A DNA stretch of 29,867 nt from DATMRF01 sp035566435 (GTDB taxonomy: Bacteria > Verrucomicrobiota > Verrucomicrobiia > Limisphaerales > UBA8199). Positions 6,538 to 13,412 of the stretch are shown piece by piece. The DNA lies in the NCBI GenBank assembly GCA_035566435.1, contig DATMRF010000094.1, positions 1 to 29,867 on the forward strand. The letters are read 5' to 3'. A model generated the notes under the pieces. The model saw only the letters and a list, made by a program, of their open reading frames with translations, made no database searches and was not told the origin of the DNA. The translations under genes were made by a program, and so were the position numbers. How positions within the stretch are numbered: position 1 is the stretch's first letter; the number at the start of each line of letters is the position of its first letter.

Positions 6538-9366
6538 ATGACTTCCGCCCAACAACAGGCGACGCTGGCCAGCGCCAACTGTGAGATAGCCTTCGACAAC
6601 CTGACGCGCCAGCTCTACGCGACCGACGCGTCGCTCTACCAAATTGAACCGGTGGCCGTTGCCTTTCCGCATGGGGCGCGACAGGCGAGCGCGCTGGTCA
6701 TGGCGGCGATGCAGGCGGGCATCGCCGTCATTCCGCGTGGCGCGGGGACTGGCCTGGTGGGAGGCGCCATCGGCGACGGCCTGGTGATTGATTTCGCGCG
6801 GTACAACCGGCTGATCAGCGAGCTGGACCTGGAGCGCAAAACCGTGAGGGTCGAGCCGGGCGTGATCCTCGACCATTTGAATCATTTTCTGCGGCCACAC
6901 GGGTACTGTTTCGGGCCGGACGTGGCAACGAGCGCGCGGGCGACGCTCGGAGGGATGATCGCGAACAACTCCAGCGGCGCGCATACGCCGGTTTACGGTA
7001 CGACGGCCGACCACATCAACGAAATAGAGATCGTGCTGGCGGATGGACAGGTGGTGATGGTCGGGCCGGGGCATGACACCATGCGCCGCCAACGCGAGCT
7101 GATGGGAGACCTGGCGTATTTCCACTCGCTGACGATCGATGAACAGCGGCCTCCGGGACTTCTCAAACGCTGGCCCGGCTACGGCGTCGAGCGCTGGCGG
7201 CGCAAGCCGGGAAACCTCAACGATGTGCTCTGCGGCAGCGAGGGAACGCTGGCGGCAATAACCTCCGCCGAACTGAAGATTGTTTCGTTGCCCAGAGAAA
7301 AAGGGCTGGGCTTAATCTTTTTCGCGTCGGTGGCGGAGGCGATGCAGGCGACCGTCGAATTGCTGGACCTGAAGCCGGCCGCGATTGAGCACATCGACCG
7401 GGTGTTGCTCGACCAGACTCGCGGCCAGCGCGAGTTTCAAGCCGCCCGAGATTTGCTGGAGCTCGAAGCGGAGCCGTGCGAGGCGCTGCTGCTGGTTGAG
7501 TTTTTCGAGGACACCGAGGAGCGGTTGGCGGCGTTGGCCGAACGGAACCTTGGCCTTCGCCGGAAGTTGGTCCGAAGTGCCGCGGAGCAGAACCTTGTTT
7601 GGGCCCTGCGGAAGGCGGGCCTGTCACTGTTGACGGGACGCAAGGGCGACGCCAAGCCAGTTACGGGGATTGAGGACACGGCAGTCCGGCCCGAGCAGCT
7701 GCCGGCCTACGTGTCGGAGTTGCAGGCGCTGATGGCGGGGCGCGGACTCGAGGCGTCGTATTACGGCCACGCGGCGGCCGGTTTGCTGCACGTGCGGCCG
7801 GTCATCGACCTGCACACACGGGAGGGGCTCAAGAAGTTCCGGCAGATCGCCTGCGAAGTTTCGGCATTGGTGCGGCAGTTCCAAGGCTCGCTCGCCGGCG
7901 AGCACGGCGTCGGCATCGCGCGGACCGAGTTCGTGTTCGAACAGCTCGGCGAAGCCCTCACCGGGGTGATGCGGGAAATCAAGTCCTCCTTCGATCCGCA
8001 CAACCTTTTCAACCCGGGCAAAGTGGTTTCGGACGGGCGCTTCGAGATCGACGACAACCTGCGTTTGGGCGCGGGCCATGAACTTAAGCTGCCGTTCGCG
8101 CCGGCGCTGGCCTTTGCCGCCAAGGATGGCTCGTTCACGAGGAACCTCGAGCAATGCAATGGCTGCGGCGGGTGCCGGAAAGAGACACCGACGATGTGTC
8201 CGACCTTCCTCGCGACTGGCGAGGAGATCATGAGCACGCGCGGGCGGGCGAATGCGATTCGCGCGGCGCTCGAGTTGCGTGGCATCGAAGGCGGCGACCC
8301 GTTGCGGTCGGCGGAATTGGAAGCGGCTTTGAGCAACTGCCTCTCCTGCAAGGCCTGCACGAGTGAATGCCCGTCCAATGTGAACCTGACGTTGCTCAAA
8401 GCGGAGCTGCTGCATGCCCGCATTCAGCGCGACGGTTTGCCGTTGCGGGAGCGGGTCTTCAGCTCGGTGGATCTGCTGGGGAAGGCCGGGTGCCTTTTTC
8501 CCTGGTTGGCGAACCGGGCGTTGGATTCCCTGGTGTTTCGAAGTTTCCTGGCGAAGGTGCTGGGGATCGCCTGGCAACGGCCATTGCCGCACTACGCGAA
8601 GGTGCGGTTCGACCGCTGGTTCGCGCGGCACCGGCGACCCGACGCAGCGCATCGGGGGCGAGTGCTGCTGTGGGACGACACCTTTGTGCGGTATCACGAG
8701 CCGCACATCGGGGTGGCAGCCGTCACAGTCCTCGAGGCAGCCGGGTACGAGGTGGCATTGCTCAAGGGCCGGAAGTGTTGCGGCCGGCCAGCGTTCAGCC
8801 AGGGTCACTTGGAGCGCGCTTGCAAACTAGGGCAGCACAACCTGGCGCTGCTGAGCCGAGACGCGGATGATGCGCCGCTCCTGTTCCTCGAGCCGTCGTG
8901 TTACTCGATGTTTGTGCAGGATTACCAGGAACTGGGACTGGAACGGGCGGGTGCGGTGATGAACCGCTGCTACCTTTTCGAACAGTTCATTGAAGACTTG
9001 TTAACGCGTGAGCCGACCGCGCTTCACTTTCAAGCGAAGCCGGCGAAGGTCGTCATCCACGCGCATTGCCACGTCAAAGCGCTTCTCGATTCCGGATTCC
9101 TGTTGGACCTGGCGCGCCGCTTGCCGGAGCGCGAAGTGGCGATGCTCGATACCGGGTGTTGCGGCATGGCTGGGGCGTTTGGAGCGCTGGCAGAGAAGTA
9201 CGAGCTTTCGTTGAAGGTCGCCGAACCGTTGGCATCGAAGATGCGCGGCCAGCCCTTTGGCACGGTCGTCGTGGCCTCGGGCACCAGTTGCAGGCATCAG
9301 ATCAGCCACCTCGCGCCCGTGCGCCCACGGCACATGGCTGAGGTGCTGGCGGAGGGATTGGTCTAA
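6538..9366 (+). CDS. FAD-linked oxidase / Fe-S / CCG-domain fusion dehydrogenase (YdiJ or GlcD-GlcF type)
   Basis: This 942-aa protein joins three modules. Residues 35-215 are a VAO-type FAD-binding domain (RGAGTGLVGGA near 67-77, NNSSGAHTPVYG near 142). Residues 250-500 are the FAD-linked oxidase C-terminal part (GEHGVGIARTE, then FNPGKVV). From about 539 come two ferredoxin-like clusters (CNGCGGC with a later C-P; CLSCKACTSECP near 601), and after about 700 two CCG heterodisulfide-reductase-type motifs (GRKCCGRP near 744, DTGCCGMAG near 873). E. coli YdiJ (about 1,018 aa) has this layout. The family oxidises D-2-hydroxy acids such as D-lactate or D-2-hydroxyglutarate and passes electrons through Fe-S clusters. 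It is divergent from the MarR gene across the operator, so it may share that control. The exact substrate cannot be read from sequence. Confidence 0.9.
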   Translation: MTSAQQQATLASANCEIAFDNLTRQLYATDASLYQIEPVAVAFPHGARQASALVMAAMQAGIAVIPRGAGTGLVGGAIGDGLVIDFARYNRLISELDLERKTVRVEPGVILDHLNHFLRPHGYCFGPDVATSARATLGGMIANNSSGAHTPVYGTTADHINEIEIVLADGQVVMVGPGHDTMRRQRELMGDLAYFHSLTIDEQRPPGLLKRWPGYGVERWRRKPGNLNDVLCGSEGTLAAITSAELKIVSLPREKGLGLIFFASVAEAMQATVELLDLKPAAIEHIDRVLLDQTRGQREFQAARDLLELEAEPCEALLLVEFFEDTEERLAALAERNLGLRRKLVRSAAEQNLVWALRKAGLSLLTGRKGDAKPVTGIEDTAVRPEQLPAYVSELQALMAGRGLEASYYGHAAAGLLHVRPVIDLHTREGLKKFRQIACEVSALVRQFQGSLAGEHGVGIARTEFVFEQLGEALTGVMREIKSSFDPHNLFNPGKVVSDGRFEIDDNLRLGAGHELKLPFAPALAFAAKDGSFTRNLEQCNGCGGCRKETPTMCPTFLATGEEIMSTRGRANAIRAALELRGIEGGDPLRSAELEAALSNCLSCKACTSECPSNVNLTLLKAELLHARIQRDGLPLRERVFSSVDLLGKAGCLFPWLANRALDSLVFRSFLAKVLGIAWQRPLPHYAKVRFDRWFARHRRPDAAHRGRVLLWDDTFVRYHEPHIGVAAVTVLEAAGYEVALLKGRKCCGRPAFSQGHLERACKLGQHNLALLSRDADDAPLLFLEPSCYSMFVQDYQELGLERAGAVMNRCYLFEQFIEDLLTREPTALHFQAKPAKVVIHAHCHVKALLDSGFLLDLARRLPEREVAMLDTGCCGMAGAFGALAEKYELSLKVAEPLASKMRGQPFGTVVVASGTSCRHQISHLAPVRPRHMAEVLAEGLV

Positions 9367-9434
9367 GGGAGGAGACGTTAATTCAAAAATCGCAGAGTTG
9401 CCCTTAGCCCTCCTCACGATCACAGTACCGCCGT

Positions 9435-10265
9435 ATGCCGACATTCTACGACACACATGCACATCTGGATTACCCCGATTTTGCCGTCGAACTGCCCCAA
9501 ATCGTCGAGCGAGCCGCCGTCGCCGGGATCACCAAAATCATTACGATTGCCACGGACCTCGACAGCAGCAGGCGCACACTTCAACTTGCCGAGCGGTTCC
9601 CGAGTGTTTTCGCCGCAGTCGGTTGGCACCCGTCCGACGCTTCCGAGGCGCCCGATGACCTTCGCCCAGCCTTGCGCGATCTGGCGAAGCATCCCAAGGT
9701 GGTCGCGTTGGGCGAAACCGGGCTCGACTACCACCGACTGCCGAGCCAAAAGCCCGAATTCACTGTCGCGGATGACATCCGCTACAAGCAAAAGCAGGCC
9801 GCTATTTTCAATCAGCACCTGGAAGTGGCTGCCGAACTGGGTCTAAACTGTGTCATCCACCAACGCGACTCACTCGAAGACACCCTCACCGTCTTTCAGC
9901 CGTACGCTAACCGGGTGCGCGGCGTCTTCCACTGCTTTGCTAACGACACTGCCACCATGCGCCGAATCCTCGCTCTGGGCTCACTGGTGAGTTTCACGGG
10001 AATATTGACCTTCAAGAACGGCCAGAACATTCGGGACACGCTGGCCGCGACCCCACTCGACCAGTTCATGCTTGAAACCGACAGCCCGTTCCTCGCCCCC
10101 GTCCCCTACCGCGGCAAGCGTTGCGAACCGGCGTATGTCAAAGAAATCTCTGAAGTCGCCGCGCAAGTCAAAGGCTGCTCGCTCGACGAGCTGAGCAAAG
10201 CGTCGTGTGAGATCGCCGAACGATTTTTTAAGGGCCTGGCGGGGCGAGGGGGAGTTACATGCTAA
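9435..10265 (+). CDS. TatD-family metal-dependent hydrolase (DNase)
   Basis: This 276-aa protein is a TIM-barrel amidohydrolase-like enzyme of the TatD family and has the normal family length. The metal ligands are all visible: H8 and H10 (FYDTHAHLD), E94 (ALGETGLDY), H142 (CVIHQRD), H166 (VFHCF) and D216 (ETDSPFLAP). The C-terminal PVPYRGKRCEP motif is also typical. Characterised TatD proteins are Mg2+-dependent 3'-5' exonucleases acting on DNA or RNA in the cytoplasm, linked to repair and quality control. It lies 68 bp after the dehydrogenase on the same strand, so it could be co-transcribed, but there is no functional link. The ATG at 9435 fits the family start exactly. Confidence 0.95.
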   Translation: MPTFYDTHAHLDYPDFAVELPQIVERAAVAGITKIITIATDLDSSRRTLQLAERFPSVFAAVGWHPSDASEAPDDLRPALRDLAKHPKVVALGETGLDYHRLPSQKPEFTVADDIRYKQKQAAIFNQHLEVAAELGLNCVIHQRDSLEDTLTVFQPYANRVRGVFHCFANDTATMRRILALGSLVSFTGILTFKNGQNIRDTLAATPLDQFMLETDSPFLAPVPYRGKRCEPAYVKEISEVAAQVKGCSLDELSKASCEIAERFFKGLAGRGGVTC

Positions 10266-10269
10266 CACT

Positions 10270-10283
10270 TTGAAACGTTTCAA
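10270..10283. promoter_or_regulatory. LacI-family-type operator palindrome
   Basis: TTGAAACGTTTCAA is a perfect 14-bp palindrome with a central CG, the form bound by many LacI/GalR-type regulators. It lies 5 bp after the tatD stop and 97 bp before the sugar-isomerase gene, where an AT-rich promoter-like stretch follows (TAAAAT at 10344-10349). No LacI-type regulator gene is in the window. Confidence 0.5.
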
Positions 10284-10379
10284 CGGCTCACGCTTTTCGT
10301 ATTGCATTTGATTTTCAAGCCCGTTATTGCTCTGACCGGTCGGTAAAATAAAATTAACCTGTTTAATTCCTGAAAACCT

Positions 10380-11411
10380 ATGGCCGAAAACTGCTTCCAT
10401 CCCAGTATTGAAGGCGCGCAGCACGGCGCGAAAAGTCTCGCTCAGTTTCTCGATTACGCAAAGAAGTCAGGGGCTTCCGGCGCGCAACCGTCCAATTTCA
10501 TGCTCCAGGCCGACAAAGGCTTCATGACTGCGAAGACTATCAAGGACACTTTCGCCAAAGGCGGGCTGAGTCTGGACGGCGTATCCGCGCACTGCCCGAT
10601 TTGGGTGCACACGACTGCGTGGACCGGCAGCCCGACGGTCCGACCGTTCACTCCCGCGGACGTCGCGAAGAAGTCTACGGCTGAGATCGAGAAATGGGCG
10701 GAGGATTATGTGTTGCGGCTGCTGGATTTGTGCGCGGAGCTCGGCGTGAAGATTGTGCCGATGTTTTGGGGCGTGGCGTTCGGCTGGGAGCTGGCGACGG
10801 GTTATCCGTGGGGCTTCTGGAAAGGCGGCGATTACGACCTGCTTCAGGAAGGGCAGGAGCGGTTTGTCAAAAAGACCGCCAAGATCCGCCAGCACGCAAA
10901 CAAGCTGGGCATTTTCCTCAGCCACGAAATCCATCCCGGCACAGGTGCGATGTGCGCGGACGATTTCAACATGCTGGTGCAGATTTGCGACGGCGACAAG
11001 TGCCTGGGCGTAAACGCCGACCCGTCGCATTGCTGGGAAGGGGAGAGCTGGGAAACGCGGTTCCTCAAAGTCGCGCCGCGCATCTACGCCTGCCACGTGA
11101 AGAATTTCGTGATTCGCCCCGGCATGCCGTTGCGGATGATGGAGCCGGGCTGGCAAAAGCGGGCAATGCAGTTCGTCGATATTCCGAGCGGTGATCTCAA
11201 TATGACTCGGTATGTCGAGCTGCTGATCCACTCTGGCTTCCCGCAACGGTATTGCCAGATCATGGGCACCAAGAGCGCTCCGCTGGTGGTTGAAGCCGAA
11301 AGCGCCTATCGCGATCTGGACGCCACCAGCGCTAATGCGATCCAGTACGTGCGCGACAACCTGTGCTTCCCGCTGGCGGCCGGCTCGTTCGAAGAGGGTA
11401 TGGGCGCCTAA
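10380..11411 (+). CDS. Sugar phosphate isomerase/epimerase-like TIM barrel
   Basis: This 343-aa protein belongs to the xylose-isomerase-like (AP endonuclease 2) TIM-barrel superfamily. The expected metal ligands are present: E183 (LSHEIHPGTG), D214 and H217 (NADPSHCW), H239 (ACHVKNF) and E305 (VVEAES). The family isomerises or epimerises sugars or inositol derivatives in the cytoplasm; the precise substrate is unknown. It has no signal peptide. It is preceded by a 114-bp gap with a LacI-type palindrome, which suggests catabolic control separate from tatD. No terminator is seen directly after it; the nearest plus-strand terminators are about 500 bp downstream, beyond a separate promoter. Confidence 0.88.
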   Translation: MAENCFHPSIEGAQHGAKSLAQFLDYAKKSGASGAQPSNFMLQADKGFMTAKTIKDTFAKGGLSLDGVSAHCPIWVHTTAWTGSPTVRPFTPADVAKKSTAEIEKWAEDYVLRLLDLCAELGVKIVPMFWGVAFGWELATGYPWGFWKGGDYDLLQEGQERFVKKTAKIRQHANKLGIFLSHEIHPGTGAMCADDFNMLVQICDGDKCLGVNADPSHCWEGESWETRFLKVAPRIYACHVKNFVIRPGMPLRMMEPGWQKRAMQFVDIPSGDLNMTRYVELLIHSGFPQRYCQIMGTKSAPLVVEAESAYRDLDATSANAIQYVRDNLCFPLAAGSFEEGMGA

Positions 11412-11690
11412 CTGGAACTGTTACAGGCTGCAGGTTGAAAGGTGAAGGTGAGGTCCGGCGCCCTCCGGCGTCCTACCGACTATTGGTCTTCGACTGCCCG
11501 CAACGACGCTTATTCGCGAGTATTGCACCGTGCCTTGGGCAGGGTCTTACGGCTCGCGGAAAAATCGAAATCCAGCCAGCGCGATCTCGTCAAGGGCAGG
11601 GGCCAGTTCGCGGGCTCTGCATGAAAATAGGACAGCAGCGGGCGGGCGGACATGCTCTCGGGGCGGTTGTGGCTTAGCCGGAAACCCATG

Positions 11691-11704
11691 AAACGAGCTC
11701 GTTT
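11691..11704. promoter_or_regulatory. 14-bp palindrome, possible enhancer-binding site
   Basis: AAACGAGCTCGTTT is a perfect palindrome about 170 bp upstream of the predicted sigma-54 start point. Activators of sigma-54 promoters usually bind palindromes 80-200 bp upstream, so position and form fit. The link is inference. Confidence 0.35.
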
Positions 11705-11845
11705 AGGGACCGCTCCGTGACCTGCGCCGGGGCTGGATCCCACCGAGTATGGGGCGTCTCTCCCGGCCAATGCGTTGGGTTACTTGCCATGCCTGTCGAT
11801 GCCGGGTCTGCAGCGAGCCTGCAACCCTCATTTCTCGAAGATGGT

Positions 11846-11860
11846 TGGCACGATCCTTGC
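11846..11860 (+). promoter_or_regulatory. Sigma-54 (-24/-12) promoter
   Basis: TGGCACGATCCTTGC matches the sigma-54 consensus TGGCAC-N5-TTGC, with the invariant GG and GC 10 nt apart. The start point would be about 11871. No protein gene follows on this strand; two hairpins and terminators do. Confidence 0.65.
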
Positions 11861-11870
11861 GCGCTCTTGC

Positions 11871-11942
11871 CCCGTAGGTTCCTTGCCTACGTCCTCCTGA
11901 GTGGGGCGGTGTTGGTATCGAACTAACGCCGCCCTCCTTTTT
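11871..11942 (+). ncRNA. Candidate sigma-54-dependent small RNA
   Basis: About 12 nt after the -12 element the sequence can fold into a first hairpin (CGTAGG 11873-11878 with CCTACG 11886-11891, 7-nt loop). A short unpaired linker with UCCUCCU (11892-11898) follows, then a 13-bp terminator hairpin and TTTTT. The product would be about 72 nt, or about 120 nt if read through to the second terminator. There is no reading frame or ribosome site. The linker could pair with Shine-Dalgarno sequences (AGGAGGA), as C-rich loops do in some known regulatory RNAs. I do not recognise it as a known RNA family. Confidence 0.55.
11904..11942 (+). terminator. Intrinsic terminator 1
   Basis: Arms 11904-11916 and 11922-11934 pair over 13 bp (two G-U pairs) around the loop ATCGA, and TTTTT follows at 11938-11942. 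It acts on the plus strand. Confidence 0.75.
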
Positions 11943-11955
11943 GGAATTGGGTTGG

Positions 11956-11990
11956 GAGCGGCCCGGCATCCCTGCCGGGCCGCTCTTTTT
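11956..11990 (+). terminator. Intrinsic terminator 2
   Basis: GAGCGGCCCGGCA (11956-11968) pairs perfectly with 11973-11985 around the loop TCCC, followed at once by TTTTT (11986-11990). This is a textbook plus-strand terminator. No plus-strand protein gene ends within 500 bp, which supports a short transcript starting nearby. Confidence 0.88.
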
Positions 11991-12106
11991 GCAGGGGAAG
12001 GGGGAACGCTCTCTGCTATACCTTCAAGTTCGGTCATCAGAACCCCCTCCCCAGTGAATGTTACCTTGGGGCCCGACCAGGTGATCGGGATTCTCAGGAG
12101 TTCGGT

Positions 12107-13318
12107 TTAACGCCAGGCTGCCGATTCAGGCGCCTTTCTAAAATCGGTCCAGACTTTGTCGTTGAGGTGATTCTTAAAGTTGTACCCGCCATGCTTCTCC
12201 AGGAAAACCATGCTATCGCGGACAGCGGGGAAGTCTTTTGCCGCCAGGAGCACGTCCAGGCCTTTGGAATGGGCGTAGAGGCAATCGGGTTCCATTTGGA
12301 AAGCCTCCCGAAGGCTGGCTCGGGCAGCCGTGACATCGCCTTTGGCGTTCAACAGGATGCTTTTCAAGGCCAGCAGCGCCGCGTCCCGTTCCAAGGCCGT
12401 CATAAAGGCGTCCACGCAGCTCACTGCCTTGTCATAATCCTTGTCCAGCGCGTAAACGTCCACCAGCATGAACTGGAAGTTGACGGCTTTGAAGCGCGCT
12501 GCTGCTTCTTTCAGTGCGGCTTTGTAGGCGTTCATATCATTGCCCCGCTGCAATGCAGTGATATAAATGGCGGTGGCCGCCATGGTTTGCCGCAGCTCCG
12601 GCGGCAACTCTTTGTACCCGGCGATAGTCCCGGCGAAATCGCCTGCGCGCAGTTTTTGTGTCAGTCCGCTGAACTTCTTCATATTTTCGAGGCTGACCCC
12701 AGGGTTGTTGACGAGCCGTTCCAGGAAGGTTTGGTCGAGTTCGGCGAGGATGGGAGCGGCCACCTGGCGGCTTTGCTCGACCATATCGTAACCCATGGCG
12801 TGGTTGCAGAAGTTGGCGATCGCCAGGTTGCCCTGGCGATTGGTTTGGAGGACCAGGTCCAGCATCGAAATGCCCGAGTCCTTGTCAACAAATCGGAACC
12901 GGGCGGCGACCTCGCCTTTGTAAATCACGACCCGCTTATACTTGGCGTCGTCCTTGGACCACATGTCGGCCACCTGGTCAACGCCGGTCCGCATGCCGCG
13001 CGCCATGCCGGATTTGAATTGCTCCAGTCTTTGGCCGCTGGCATTGACGCCGTCGCAAATGCCATCGACGATGGCGGTGACGTTGAACGCAGCGCGCAGC
13101 TCGGGCAAATTCCGTTGGCGGATCGACCTCTCCAGATCCCCGCCGAACTTCTCGGCGTTGCGCTGCAAATCGGGCGGCACGTCGGCGAGCGTTTCATATT
13201 TCTTGCTGACGGGTGCGGCAGCGGTGGCCGGCTTGGCGTTCGCGGGGTTGTCGCTGCGGGAGCAGCCCGAAAACCAGAGGACCGCAACAAGGAGGAGAGC
13301 GTAAGCTGAGGCTGGCAT
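12107..13318 (-). CDS. TPR-like lipoprotein of unknown function
   Basis: This 403-aa protein starts with a lipoprotein signal: hydrophobic ALLLVAVLWFSGC with the lipobox cysteine at 19. A Pro/Ala linker follows (about 25-38), then a mainly helical body. The C-terminal half (about 225-380) has helical hairpins with alternating A/Y/L spacing, such as DYDKAVSCVDAFMTALERD and AKGDVTAARASLREAFQMEP, that resemble tetratricopeptide repeats. It should sit in the outer or inner membrane facing the periplasm. I chose the ATG at 13318 because it gives a normal-length signal; an ATG at 13375 would add 19 residues. It follows the hybrid kinase on the same strand by 94 bp and may be its co-transcribed accessory. 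No known family is recognised. Confidence 0.78.
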   Translation of the reverse strand: MPASAYALLLVAVLWFSGCSRSDNPANAKPATAAAPVSKKYETLADVPPDLQRNAEKFGGDLERSIRQRNLPELRAAFNVTAIVDGICDGVNASGQRLEQFKSGMARGMRTGVDQVADMWSKDDAKYKRVVIYKGEVAARFRFVDKDSGISMLDLVLQTNRQGNLAIANFCNHAMGYDMVEQSRQVAAPILAELDQTFLERLVNNPGVSLENMKKFSGLTQKLRAGDFAGTIAGYKELPPELRQTMAATAIYITALQRGNDMNAYKAALKEAAARFKAVNFQFMLVDVYALDKDYDKAVSCVDAFMTALERDAALLALKSILLNAKGDVTAARASLREAFQMEPDCLYAHSKGLDVLLAAKDFPAVRDSMVFLEKHGGYNFKNHLNDKVWTDFRKAPESAAWR

Positions 13319-13412
13319 ATATGGGGTTATGGGATTCTGAGACTCTGACTCAGAGGAGAGCACCTCCGATGCCACACGTCAATCCTCTGCCGAGGTGATG
13401 GATTAACCGGCC

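Larger units (their letters stand above)
11412..12106. other. Non-coding intergenic region with RNA signals
   Basis: No convincing protein gene lies in these 695 bp. The right half carries a sigma-54-type promoter, two hairpins and two terminators (listed separately). The left part (11412-11690) shows no structure I can name. Confidence 0.6.

Noticed and set aside
7624..8808. A 394-codon minus-strand frame inside the dehydrogenase gene
   Set aside because: The plus strand carries FAD, Fe-S and CCG motifs in the right order; the antisense frame has none and is a shadow.
11904..11934. A tRNA-like arm (GGTATCGAACT resembles a T-loop)
   Set aside because: No acceptor stem, anticodon arm or D arm can be built around it; it is better explained as the loop of a terminator hairpin.
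12167..13309. A 380-codon plus-strand frame opposite the lipoprotein gene
   Set aside because: It has no signal, domain or ribosome site, while the minus strand has a clear lipobox and TPR-like helices.
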